DNA from: Okapia johnstoni
Taxonomy: Eukaryota; Chordata; Mammalia; Artiodactyla; Giraffidae
Assembly: GCA_024291935.2 (NCBI GenBank)
Contig: JAGTYA010000025.1
Span: 6,159,501 to 6,223,500, forward strand
Direction: 5' to 3'
DNA: 64,000 bases
The notes below the pieces were generated by a model. That model was not told the DNA's origin. It did not search any database and saw only the letters and a program-made list of their open reading frames with translations. A program made the translations under genes and the position numbers. Shown here in pieces: positions 11,585-22,445 of this stretch (position 1 is the stretch's first letter; each line of letters begins with the position of its first letter).

Positions 11585-11811
11585 GTTGTTGTTTGTGCAC
11601 ATGCCCAGTCGTGTCCGACTCTGCGACCTCATGCGACCACTGTAGCCCGCCAGACTCCTCTGTCCATGGGATTTCCCAGGCAAGAATACTGGAGTGAGTT
11701 GCCATTATCTTCTCCAGGAGATCTTCCTGACCCTGGGTTCGAACCCAAGTAGCTATGTCTCCTGCACTGGCAGGTGAGTTCTTTACCACTAGCACCACCT
11801 GGGGAGCCCAA
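11585..11811 (-). mobile_element. Bov-tA SINE
   Basis: Full-length in reverse, from gcccagtcgtgtccgactct to ctagcaccacctggggagcc. It creates chance ORFs of up to 175 codons that are not genes. Confidence 0.92.
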
Positions 11812-11926
11812 CAGACCGAGGGCAAGTACTCAATTCAAAATGTGAAAGTCAGAGGACCTCGGAGGCAGGGGTTAAGGAAATCCTCATCTCCTGTAGCTGA
11901 AGGGCAGACTGAGCTGAGGAGCATCC

Positions 11927-12126
11927 TTTGTTATTGTTTAGTTGCTCAGTCATGTTTGACGCTTTGCAACCCTATGGAGTGTAGCCTACCAGGCTCCTCT
12001 GTCCATGGAATTTTCCAGGTAAGAATACTGCAGTGGGTTGCCATTCCCTTCTCCAGGGAATGTTCCCAACCCAGGGATCAAACCCAAGTCTCCTACATCA
12101 GCAGGCGGATTCTTTACCACTTGAGT
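11927..12126 (-). mobile_element. Bov-tA SINE
   Basis: Reverse orientation, from tagttgctcagtcatgtttg to cggattctttaccacttgag. The outer end of the head is degraded. Confidence 0.9.
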
Positions 12127-12679
12127 TGTGGGCTTTCCTCATGAAGGGCAGCCTTAGGCCTAACTATAAGAGTAGTAGAACTTGAGAGAAGTTGATTTCT
12201 GAGCCTCGTCAAAGCTCTGGTAGGGAAGGAGGGGACTCTGAGACTCCGGATGGGAACCTCTAGGTAGAGGCACTTGGAAAACTCGACCTCTGATTTTCTG
12301 GAAACCTCTGCGGCCTCAGGAGTGACTCACTGTCCCTCGATAGAGGAAGCACCTCTGCTTTCTGTGTGACTGAGCAGAAGCTTCATATGAGACAGAGGCC
12401 GCACAAGACAATGCTTGCCCTCCTCAGAACTTGCCCCACCTCCCCTCCTGGTCGCTAGACCGACGACTAGGGTTAACTTTTAGCCTCTCTTGAATCTTAG
12501 CATAGCTAGCTTGTTTGGATGGGGAAGTTCTGGCCATGCTAAGGAGGGAGACAGATTATGTGTGGAAGGACCTGCAGTTCTTGCCTAATATGTACAAGCA
12601 GGATCTGGCAGAATATGCCTGAAAGGGGATCCTCCTGGTGCTGGATCAAGGGAGCCAGAATCTAAACTAAGTAAGGAAG
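12127..12679. other. Unassigned intergenic sequence
   Basis: No gene or repeat was recognised. Confidence 0.35.
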
Positions 12680-12683
12680 AGAT

Positions 12684-13238
12684 TGTTCATATGAGCACAC
12701 TCTCCCATGACACAGGAGTTAACACCCAGAGAAAGTCCTAGGATCTTGTTTTGATACCCTGGCTTGAGATTGAGACAGGTGGGGGTTTCCTGGGACCTGG
12801 GACCCTTTGCTGCAGTGCTTGCACCTAGAAAAACATCTCCTCGAGCAACAGAATAGAAAGAAACTAGGAGGGACTATGCATGCACAGTTGGGGCAAATTA
12901 TGAAGAACAAGATACAAAGGGACCCAACTGTCACTTCTGAAGAGTTGGGAGCAAAAACAGGGTGTTGGGCAAAAGCAGGGTACTGCACACGTCCCTGTAC
13001 TCAACATCACCAAAGGGTGGGCAAACCACTTAAGATACCCCTCCAAGCCTGATCCCTGGACACACCACATATAAAGGACCCAGCTCCACTGCCTTGGGGA
13101 ATGAGCAAGGGAACATGCTACTTGTTTCCGCTCCCCATTGCTGGAGCAGGGGCCCCAGTATAGTCTTGCTTGAATTTTTTATCTGGCCTTTTATCAACTT
13201 CTATCTATTAAGGAGGCCAAGAACCCTGATTGGTAACA
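12684..13238 (+). mobile_element. Solo LTR of a ruminant endogenous retrovirus
   Basis: A 555-bp element starting TGTT and ending AACA, with the 4-bp direct repeat AGAT on both sides (12,680-12,683 and 13,239-13,242). Inside, a TATA-like catataaagg lies at about 13,069, followed by a degraded polyadenylation region (gccccagtatagtcttgc) and a U5-like end (ggaggccaagaaccctgat) that I recognise from bovine ERV LTRs. No gag, pol or env sequence is present. A 4-bp duplication is more usual for class I (ERV1) elements, but the class is not certain. Confidence 0.78.
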
Positions 13239-13286
13239 AGATGACCCATGGAAGCTGTAAAAAGTAATACCTAATACAGTAAATGG

Positions 13287-13498
13287 TCTTCCCAGGTGGC
13301 TCAGTGGTAAAGAATCCATCTGCCAATGCAGGAGATGCAGATTGATCCCTGGGTTGGGAAGATTCCCTGGAGGAGGAAATGGCAACCCTACTCCAGTGTT
13401 CTTGCCTGGAAAATTCCATGGACTGAGGAGCATGGTGGGCTACAGTTTTGGGGGTTGCAAAGAGTTGGACACGACTTAGCAACTGAGCATGCACACAC
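13287..13498 (+). mobile_element. Bov-tA SINE
   Basis: Head cttcccaggtggctcagtgg, full Bov-A unit, end gttggacacgacttagcaac. Confidence 0.92.
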
Positions 13499-14306
13499 AT
13501 GGAGTAGAGTGATACGATGTTCTCAGGAACATCTAGCTGTGTAGGTTCCTTTAGACTCTACTGTGGCAGAGAGGTGAATAAACATAGCCCCAGAGCAAGA
13601 CTATGAGTGTACACTGTTGTCTGTCCCAACTGAATGTAAACTAATCTGTATGGAACACAATGCATTTGCCACACTGCTTACCAGTGGCTATGTAATCTGC
13701 TCAAATAAAGATACTGTATCAGGTTTGGCAGTTGCAATGGGGCTGTTGCTTAGAAGTTTTGCAGTAGACTACTGTCATCAGACTGTGGTCAGTCTGGCTT
13801 TTGCAGAGGCCAGGCCACTGAATTAAACGGAGATAGGTTGGGGATGACCTTCAAGTCTCTATGGGTGGCCTATTCTCTGTCATCCTTCTGAAATGCGATA
13901 TCATTTGTGACTTACTGACTTGGCAGGAGAGGCTATAAGTTTTCATTTAGTCTTTGCTACAAAACACAGCTCTTATTCCTCTTCCTCTTCTGATCAAGGA
14001 ACCAATGAGAAGATTTATTTTCAAGTAAACCCACTGCAATTAAACAACTGGAAGCTGGAGAATGACTACTAGCTAGGTCCACGGACCCAGTGGACCCACT
14101 GTGAACTGAACCTGGGCTGCAGCTTCATTTATTAGCTGACCCCACAAGCCTCAGTCTCACAGGGGGAACACGATGGCTCTTTGGTGCCAAAAGGTCTAGG
14201 CATTTCTCTTTCCCCATTGTGTATCACCTGAGCTATGCTAATTCACCTCTCTGCCACAACAGTCTAAAGACACCTAGACCAGCGAGATATTCCTAAGACT
14301 ATCATA
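13499..14306. other. Unassigned intergenic sequence
   Basis: No gene or named repeat was recognised. Confidence 0.35.
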
Positions 14307-14319
14307 CTGTTCTACTCTA

Positions 14320-14541
14320 TGGGCATACATGCTCAGTCACTACTCACATCCAACTCTTTGCAACCCCATAAACTATAGCCCAGCAGGCTCCTCTGTCTAT
14401 GGGATTTTCCAGGCAAGAATACTGAAGTGGGTTGCCATTTCCTCCTCCAGGGCATCTTCCTGACCCAGGGATTCAATCTGCATCTCTGCCATCTCCTGCA
14501 TTGGCAGGTGGATTCTTTACTACTGAACCACCTGGGGAGTC
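14320..14541 (-). mobile_element. Bov-tA SINE with 13-bp target duplication
   Basis: Reverse orientation, full-length. It is bounded by a perfect CTGTTCTACTCTA repeat at 14,307-14,319 and 14,542-14,554. Confidence 0.93.
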
Positions 14542-14814
14542 CTGTTCTACTCTACAGATGACATTATATAAATTGGATCGATGTGCAAAAGTAATGGAAG
14601 TACATTGGATTCCCAGTCACTACAAAGAATGGGTCACACAAACACTCACGGGTGCAGAGGTTCTGAGACATAGGAAGACATTCTGTTCAAAGTAAAAGAT
14701 AAAATTCTGTCCTTGGGCCATGGGACCTGTAAGATCCCATGCTGCCAGAGGTGTCTGAGGTAGAAAAAGATGCTATGCAGAGCCTGTGTGTCCCAAAAAG
14801 AGATGCACAGCACA

Positions 14815-15085
14815 GGGACTTCCCTGGTGGGGCGGTGGATACGAAGCTGCCTGCCAATGCAGGGGACACTGGGATGTGGATTTGCTCCTTGGTCCAAGAA
14901 GACCCCACATGCTGCAGAGCAACTAAGCCCCTGCGCCACAACCACTGAAGCTAAAGCTTGTGCTCTGAAACAAGAGAAGCCACTACAATGAGAAACCTAT
15001 GCACCACAAATAGAGTAGCCTTCACACAGCAACGAAGACCCAGGGCAACCAAAAGGAAAAAAAAGAAAGAAAGAAACTTGAAAAG
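14815..15085 (+). mobile_element. CHR-type SINE (first of three)
   Basis: Head gggacttccctggtggggcg, body cagagcaactaagcccctgc, end acgaagacccagggcaacc, then an A/G-rich tail. It directly follows the left copy of a 22-bp target duplication (14,793-14,814). Confidence 0.85.
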
Positions 15086-15272
15086 AATGCACCTTATAAT
15101 GCAGGGGACTCGGGTTCCATCCCTGGTCGGGGAACCAATACCCCCCATGCCAGGGGGCAACCAAGCCTGTGCACCACAACTACAGAGCCTGCGTACCAGC
15201 ATGCTGTGGATAAGATCCCGCACGCTGCAACCAAGACCGGACACAGCCAAAAACAAATAAATATTAAAACAA
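15086..15272 (+). mobile_element. CHR-type SINE, head-truncated (second of three)
   Basis: Starts at ataatgcaggggactcgggt, lacking the A-box part. It ends gaccggacacagccaaaaac and ATAAATATTAAA. Confidence 0.8.
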
Positions 15273-15280
15273 ACCCAAAT

Positions 15281-15530
15281 GAGCCTCCCTGGTGGCTCAA
15301 TGGTAAAGAATCCACCTGCCAGTGCAGGAGACACCGGTTCGATCCCTGATCTGGGAAGATCCCACATGCTGAGGAGCAACTAAGCCCGTGTGCCATAACT
15401 ACGGAGCCTGAGCATCACAACTAGAGAGTAGCCCCTGGTCTCTGCAACTACAGAAAAGCCTGCACAGCAAGGAAGATCCAGCAGAGTCAAAGATAAAATA
15501 AATACATACATACATAAAACTACTAAAAAA
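15281..15530 (+). mobile_element. CHR-type SINE (third of three)
   Basis: Full head (cctccctggtggctcaatgg) and body. It ends in an ATACATACATACATA microsatellite tail shortly before the right copy of the 22-bp target duplication (15,543-15,564). Confidence 0.87.
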
Positions 15531-15564
15531 CCCCAAAACACACCAAAAAGAGATGCACAGCACA

Positions 15565-16160
15565 AACCCATGGGGTTCAGAAACAAGGTCATACAACTGC
15601 AGGCAAGATCTACATGCCACTCAAAAAAGAAGCACCAAGCATATTACTGTACCTAAGAAGAGACTGACTAGATGACCATGTGGTAGGACTGACCATCATG
15701 AGGTATGTAACATCAGACCCACTAGTTCATTAGGTGGGCAGACTGAAGAACAATCCTCCACACAATGGGAGAGGGACAAGCAGGATGAGGCATAAACTGG
15801 GCCAGAAGGGACAACTAAGCTGCATGACCAGGCGGCACGGACCTTCAAGCCACCTATCACTGTTGCATGGATGTCTCTCCTTCAGCTCATCCCGTTGGCC
15901 CCGTGTGGGGTCCCCACGGCCAGTTGACAGAGGAAAAGGCCTGAGCTTGGCCGCTGGGTGATTAACTCAGGGTATGGGTACCAAACGGAAGGGCCTGCAG
16001 TAGTGCTGACACACACAGACAGGAAGGAAAAGACAGGAGAGTAAGGGAGTGTCCCTGATGGGCGGGGCTTTGGGGGCAAAGGGCACCTGGTCATCCATCC
16101 ATCCTGCATGGAAAGAGAGGGGCTTGAGGTAAGAATATACACAGATGCATGAGCAGTGAT
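15565..16160. other. Unassigned intergenic sequence
   Basis: No gene or repeat was recognised. Confidence 0.35.
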
Positions 16161-16175
16161 AAAAGACTTAGCAAG

Positions 16176-16697
16176 TTTTGCAAAGAAGTGCACCTGTACC
16201 ATTTTCCTCAATTCCACGAGTGATATTTTATGATATATTTTTTTTCTCTTTCTGACTTACTTCCCTCTGTATGACAGTCTCAGTTCCATCCACATTTCTG
16301 CAAGTGGCACTGTTTTGTTCGTTTTTATGGCTGAGTAATATTCCATTGTGCATATGTACCGTATCTTCTTTATCCATCCCTCTGTTGATGGACATTTAGG
16401 TTGCTTCCTTAGAGACACAGATGTAGAGAACAAACATGGATACCAAGGAAGGAAGGGGGCGTGGGATGAACTGGGAGATTGGGACTGTCATATATATACT
16501 ACTATGTATGAAATAGATAACTAATGACAACCTGCTGTATAGCACAGGGACCTCTATGTTCTGTGGTGACCTAAACGGGAAGGAAATCTAAAAAAGAGGA
16601 GATATATGTATATGTATGGCTGATTCATTTTGCTGTACAGTGGAAACTAACACAGTATTATAAAGCAGCTATACTCCAATAAAAACTAATTTTTTAA
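16176..16697 (+). mobile_element. L1 copy with 5' inversion (twin priming)
   Basis: 16,411-16,697 is L1 3' UTR on the + strand (agagacacagatgtagagaa ... ctatactccaataaaaact). 16,176-16,410 is the adjoining, more 5' L1 sequence in reverse (gagtaatattccattgtgc, ctttatccatccctctgttg). Copies of AAAAGACTTAGC(A/C)AG at 16,161-16,175 and 16,698-16,712 enclose both parts, so this was a single insertion. Confidence 0.88.
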
Positions 16698-16712
16698 AAA
16701 AGACTTAGCCAG

Positions 16713-17370
16713 TCGATCAGAGGCCTGGGAGGGGCAAGACTGGAAGATCAGGAACAAGAAGGCCAGGGAAAGAGGCCTACAGTGGACCAATGGGTGAAGG
16801 ATTTCTGTGCAGTTTGTTAGTGCCCATCATGAAGATCTGCTCCACAAGAGGCACTAAATGCCTCAGTGAACAGGATGACTTAGCCATTAGATGAGTCAGT
16901 ATCTGCTGCCGACCACTGAGTGCTTGCACTGTGGGCTTGTGAATGAAGTAGTCACGTGGCAGAGATGGAATCTGTGGGCACCCACTTACCAAAGCTCATG
17001 TAGTCCTTGTCCCCATTAGTGTGCTACCTGCCACCAGCAGACACCCCTGAGACGCCCACCCTGAAAAGCCCTGTCACACTTCCATCTATTCCCTCCCTTG
17101 TACAACAAGGGCTGTACTTAGTGGGCACCCTGTCATCGGGCATTATCAGCTAATAATTGTCCTCACTGTCCAGAGATTGTACACTCATCGGTAATTACAG
17201 ACTGCGAGCTATTTTCTGCAGAGGCCTGTTCAGTGCAGCTCACTTCATAAAAGGACAGGAAATTGTCTGCCCTCCAGGGGTGGAGCAGTGTCTGGGAAAA
17301 CACCAACATGGTGGAATTAGGGGTCCTTTCATTCTACCAATAAATGAATTCTACCAAAATATAAAATGTA
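16713..17370. other. Unassigned sequence, possible conserved element
   Basis: No repeat was recognised. About 17,130-17,260 contains several homeodomain-type ATTA/TAAT cores (cagctaataattgtcc, catcggtaattacag) in otherwise unique sequence. I cannot test conservation here. Confidence 0.3.
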
Positions 17371-17642
17371 GTTATTTATTATTATTATTTGGCTGCACTG
17401 GGTCTTCCTGGTGCGCTCGGTTCTCTAGTTGTGGCGAGTGGGAGCTACTTTTCAATGTGTGCACAGGCTTCTCATTGCTGTGGCTTCTTTTGTTGCAGAG
17501 CACAGGCTCTGGGTGAGCAGGTTTTAGGAGCTGTGGTGCATGCCCCCACGGCACGTGGGATCTTACTGGATCAGGGATGGATTCTGTGTCTCCTGCATTG
17601 CAAGGCAAGTTCGTATCTGCCGAACCACCAGTGAAGTCTTGA
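17371..17642 (-). mobile_element. CHR-type SINE
   Basis: Reverse orientation: tail tatttattattattatttgg, body gcttctcattgctgtggctt, head ctgccgaaccaccagtgaag. Confidence 0.86.
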
Positions 17643-18840
17643 AGCGGTACCTTTTGAGGAGTGTTTGTGATATGACTTAATTACCCAAAACGCACCTAGC
17701 AGGGCCCAAAATGGTTCTGCACCCCACTGCAGAGTGGGATTCCTAGATCCTCATCTTCATCGTCCTGGCAGGCAGAGAAGAGCTAATCACAGTGAGAGCC
17801 CCAGAACCTGGTGCCTGGTACACTCCCAGCCGTATCACCCCAGACCTTGGGATACATAACTCCGTGGAAGAGAGAATGTTCCTCTGTTACTGGGAGGACT
17901 TGAAGCTCCAAGATGCATAGCAACTCCCAGGGTCACCAGTCATATTTTGCCTCATCCCCCACCTGCAGAGCCACTGGCCAGGACCTGGCTTTGCCAGCAG
18001 CGTCTTCTGTCCACCTGCGGTTTGGATGTAAAAACCTATCTGTAGTTTCATCATTTCTGTCTCACATTTAGAAGCCTAGGATTTGAGGCCTGCTTCTTTT
18101 CCTTTCGGGAGGTGAATCTTCATTTGAAGCCCGTCTGGGAAATGGACCAAATGAAGCTGCTCAGAACCGACCCTCTGCTTCCCCAGCCCCACAGATTTGG
18201 AGCTCTGTTTAAAAGAGGTGGGGCATGTCCCTGGGACTGGTGAGAACACTGGCCTTGGGACTTCCAACATGAAAGGCAGGAGCTTGGATGCAACACAAGT
18301 CACTCCAGCCCCATACCTGGGCAGCTAACCACTCCTGGGGGTGGCTCTGAGCCAGCCGCCCAGGGCTGGGCACATGGAGGGATGCCTGGACAGGGTCTAT
18401 CCCCACCAGGCTTCCAACAGCACATCTTGCCATCGCAGTTCCAGGGAGGAGGAACTGATGCCAGCACACAGGAGGGAAGACACTGGGACTCTAAGCCCCC
18501 TGCACTCCACTCCAACCCCATGCACCCCTTTAACAGATGGGGCTCACTTGAGCCCCATGTCTTGAGCCCCATGTCACCCAACTAAGGCTGAAGAGCAGGA
18601 AAATGGGAGGAATACTAAACACGATCCGAAAACAAGTACTTGGCAGCCTGAGTCTCTGGGGTGGGAGATTCTCCTGATGGCCCCCAATCCAGCCCTTCGT
18701 ACAGAGCCATACTTCGTAGGTCTTCAGAAAGTTGTGGGTGGTGGAATGTCAGAATGAAAGAGGCCTTGAATCCTTGTGGTCAGGACTCCTATTCCCATAG
18801 GCTTCATATTAAGCCCCATTGTCCGTCTCTTTCTTTCTAG
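17643..18840. other. Unassigned intergenic sequence
   Basis: No interspersed repeat was recognised. A 14-bp unit (cttgagccccatgt) is tandemly repeated at about 18,548-18,575. The last 30 bp form a pyrimidine-rich tract ending in AG (see the next entry). Confidence 0.35.
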
Positions 18841-19164
18841 ATTCCCCAGCCCCTAGGGGTAGCTTAGCCCTCCACCCTAAGAGAAACCGAGACAGGAGTG
18901 AGTCAGGACATTCCTCCCTTGCCGACTCACCCAGACTGCCTGGGATCAGACTCAGCCAACACCCATCGCAAACTCACTGGTTACACCAGCCAGCCTCGAA
19001 CTGATACCCACCCAGCTGTGCCTTTAAGGGTGGCGCCTGGCTTGCTGTTTCTCGGAGGCCCACACCCTCTCTGCAGCTTTACCCTCTACTTTAACCCTCC
19101 CACAGAAGCACAGAAACACATGATCCTGGCCCCTGGGAGGCACCGCCAGTTTCTTAGGAGTCAG
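18841..19164 (+). other. Exon-like interval of unknown transcript
   Basis: A pyrimidine-rich acceptor (gtccgtctctttctttctag, ending 18,840) and a perfect donor (CAG|GTAAGT at 19,162-19,170) bracket 324 bp of non-repeat sequence. No reading frame stays open across the interval, so any transcript would be non-coding or untranslated at this point. It could equally be a chance pairing of splice-like motifs. I do not recognise a gene. Confidence 0.25.
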
Positions 19165-19851
19165 GTAAGTCAAGGTTGGTTTGTACTCTGCATACTTCTG
19201 GGTGCTGCTGTTTACAGTGAGAAACAGACAAGCCCGCTGTTACTGCCAGGAATGCAACCACAGTAACAGTGTAACAAAATCCCTGTGTGTTTACTTGGCA
19301 GGGGGCAGGAATCTGTTGCATCAGAAATCCTGACATAGGAGGAGTACTGCAACTTACACAGAAATCTTGCTCAGAGCCTCCTAGCAGGCAATGGGAAAAG
19401 TGATTGATGCTGCTCTTATTATCAAACAACAACAAAAAAGTATACCATATCTGCTCAGGGACCCAGACTCTTGGCAAATTTTTCTAACCCAGAGAGGGCC
19501 TCGGAAAAATAAGCAGGGAGGGGAAGAAAGGAAAGCAAACTTACTCCCAGCCTTGATGCCTTGACTACTAAATGCTAATTAATTATCACTCGGAGAGAGC
19601 ATGGAATAAGCATGGGCAGAAGCATTTGTGGAAAGTGTTACAAAATTTACCAAGTTATCTTCCTGGTATAGTTTCAAAATCTACTGTGAAGCCTGCAAAA
19701 GTGCACTTTTGTGATCCCAACCCTAGACCCATAGAATCGGAATATCTGAAGGGAGGGACCTAGGAACCTCCATTTCCCTTGTATTTCCCCATGTGACTCT
19801 TAAAAGCACCCTGAAATTGGATAACTGATTTAGAGTTCTTTGAACTTGGAA
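19165..19851. other. Unassigned intergenic sequence
   Basis: No gene or repeat was recognised. Confidence 0.35.
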
Positions 19852-20073
19852 AGGGGCTTCCCAGGTGACTCAGTGGTAAAGAATATGCCTGCCAATGCAG
19901 GAGACACGGGTTCAATCCCTAGGTCATCAGGAAGACCCCCTGGAGAAGGAAATGGCAACCCACTCCAGTATTCTTGCCTGAGAAATCCCATGGACAGAGG
20001 AGCCTGGTGGGCTACAGTCCATGAGGTGGCAAAAGTTGGACACGACTTAACAACTAAACAACAACAACAACAA
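19852..20073 (+). mobile_element. Bov-tA SINE
   Basis: Head gcttcccaggtgactcagtg, full body, end gttggacacgacttaacaac and a CAACAACAACAACAA tail. Confidence 0.92.
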
Positions 20074-20356
20074 ATACTTGCAAAGTGCGTTAACATTTGG
20101 ACCAAAGAGTACTTCCTCTTCCTCCACAAGTATAGCTTTGAGCAACAAAAGATGGCCCCACTCCCTGGACAATACCAGCTGAGATGTTTGTCAGCAAAAC
20201 TTGCACACTTGTGCTCACCACTCCCAGCCCTGCCCTGCTGGCTGAGAAGTAAATGCCAAGAGGGATTAAACATGAAAGGATTTTATCAGAGGAAATACAT
20301 GTGTGATAGGAAATAAGAGAGGGATCAGAAGAGGCTTCAAGGTGAGCCTGACTGCA

Positions 20357-20582
20357 AGTAGGGTTATCAGAGGTAGCAAATAAACAGCTACAATGGTCAA
20401 TGTGAACTTCAGATAAACAACAAATAAATTTTTTAGTATCAGCAAGTTTCATGCAGGACTGGGGACATGCTTATATAAGAATCGTTTGTTGTTTATCTGA
20501 AATTCACATTCACCTGAATGTCCAATAGCTTTTTTGGGGGGTGGGGTGGGGTGTCCTATAGTTTATCCAGCAGCCCTAACTC
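20357..20582. repeat. Palindromic MITE-like DNA transposon
   Basis: The halves are inverted repeats: gtagggttatcag at the left end pairs with the cagcagccctaact end, and ttcagataaacaacaaat pairs with gtttgttgtttatctgaa. This resembles a palindromic non-autonomous element found across placental mammals (possibly MER53, from memory). It has no coding capacity. Confidence 0.7.
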
Positions 20583-21494
20583 TGAGGAAAGGAAAAAGGT
20601 AGGTTTAGTGGGAGCGTCCTAAATTGCCGGGTTGTCTAAGGATGTTCTGCAAAGCCACCAGGGAGTCGAGCCAAAGTTATGGGGCATCTGAGGCATCTCC
20701 CAGAATGGTATTCCTTCCGCACTATTGACGGGTTGTGGGAAGCGCTATGGCCTCAACACAAATGAGGGATGGAATCAGAATCCAGAATCCAGGATCCGGG
20801 CCCCTGGGTTACTTAAGTTCCCTGCAGTGGGAGGTCTTCAAAGCACACGCTCACGGCCGCCACATCCCAATACAAAGCCTCGAGTGGCCGAGGGGTCAGC
20901 AGCAGCTGCCACTGGACACCTGTCTTCCAGACCCAACTCAACTGCCTTAAAATGAGGTCAAGAAAAAACATCTCTGTCCCAGTTCCTCCATCCTCCCTCC
21001 CTGCCCCGCCCCACAGGTACACTGGAAAGAAAAATGGGTGATGTGGCTAAGTACTTCTTCATCCTCAGATCAAAGGGTGGGTGTGTGCTGAGTGGACCAG
21101 GCTTCATCCAGGCTCAGATCTCTCCTGGGGACTGGGACATGCTGCCTCAGCCCCACAGAGACTACCCCCACCCAGCACCCTGGCAAATGTGAGCACATTG
21201 AATACCCCTTTTCCACAATGGTGAAATCACGGGTCTGAGAGCATCTCAGGTCCATCTCTGGGAAAGCAGAACTGAGATGCCTGGAGAAGAGCCACAAGTA
21301 TTGCAGGTCTGGGGAAGGGTGGGTGCAGCAACTGGTGGGAGAGAGTCCCCCTGCCCCACCTTGGGGCAGAATGACAGAGGGGAGTTCATCAGCCAGGGAG
21401 CAGTCTTCAAGCACCCCTGCAAGGTGGGGAGCAACTCTATAGCACCACCATGCTTGTAAATCACATCCCTAGGTTCTCTGATATTTCTCCCTCT
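20583..21494. other. Unassigned intergenic sequence
   Basis: No gene or repeat was recognised. Confidence 0.35.
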
Positions 21495-21506
21495 AAAAGG
21501 CACTTC

Positions 21507-21781
21507 CGGACTTCCCTGAGGGTCCAGTGGCTAAGACTCCATGCTTCCAATACAGGGGGCCTGGGTTCGATTCCTGGTTGGGCAGCTAGATCCTACATGC
21601 CACAACTAAGAGTTTGCATGATGCAACTAAAGATCCCGTGTGCAACTAAGACCTGGCACAGCCAAATAAAGATATATTAAAATTAAATATAGATATAAAT
21701 AGTAAATAGTAAAATGAAATTTAAAAGAGATATAAATAGTAAAATAAATCTCAAAATAAATATATTTTTAAAACTATCAAC
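21507..21781 (+). mobile_element. CHR-type SINE with long A/T tail
   Basis: Head ggacttccctgagggtccag, short body, end agacctggcacagccaaat, then about 120 bp of AT-rich imperfect repeats. The duplication AAAAGGCACTTC at 21,495-21,506 and 21,782-21,793 fixes both ends. Confidence 0.9.
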
Positions 21782-21794
21782 AAAAGGCACTTCT

Positions 21795-22445
21795 CCTTCA
21801 ATTAAGTATGGATGTACTTGGTGAGTTGCTCTCAACAAATAAGATGTGGCAGAAGTGATGTTGTGTGATGGTATGTAAGACTGGGACATAAAAGACATTG
21901 TGGCTTCCTCCTTGCTTTCCCTCTTGAACTGCTTGCTCTGGGTGAAGCCAGCTGCTGTATCAGGGTACACACCAGCACTCCTATGCAAAACCCAGTGGTA
22001 AGGAACAGAGACCAGAGGAACAGAGTGTGAGTGAGCCCAATTGGTATTGGATCCTCCAGCCCTGCTTGATCGTTCAGATGATCAGAGCCCCAGGCAACAG
22101 CTGGAGTACAACCTCACCAGAGACCCTGAGTCAGAACCACCCAGCTAAGCGGCTGCCGGATTCCTGACCCACAGAAATGCTGAGATAATAAAGGTTTCTT
22201 GTTCTCTCTCTTTTAAAACAGGGATTTCTTTATTTGGATGCATCGGGTCTTAGTTGTGACACGTAGGATCTTCAATCTTCATTGTGGCATGTGGGATCTA
22301 ATTCTAGCTCCCTGACCAGGGATCGAATCTGGGCCCCCTGCATTGGGAGTGGGGAATCCTAGCCACTGGACCACTAGGGAAGTTCCATGTTTGTTGTTCT
22401 AAGCCACTAAGTTTTTGGGTGATTCATTATGCACCATTAGGTAAC
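21795..22445 (+). mobile_element. MaLR (MLT1-like) LTR, interrupted by a SINE
   Basis: The degenerate body ends in the MaLR-type sequence gctgagataataaaggtttc. After the SINE it resumes with gttctaagccactaagtttt. Subfamily and left edge are uncertain. Confidence 0.55.
22213..22388 (-). mobile_element. CHR-type SINE
   Basis: Reverse orientation: ttctttatttggatgcatcg, then ccagggatcgaatctgggcc (B box) and actggaccactagggaagtt (head). It is inserted in the LTR at 21,795-22,445. Confidence 0.85.

Noticed and set aside
11298..11825. 175-codon - strand ORF
   Set aside because: About half lies in a Bov-tA and the rest has no recognisable domain.
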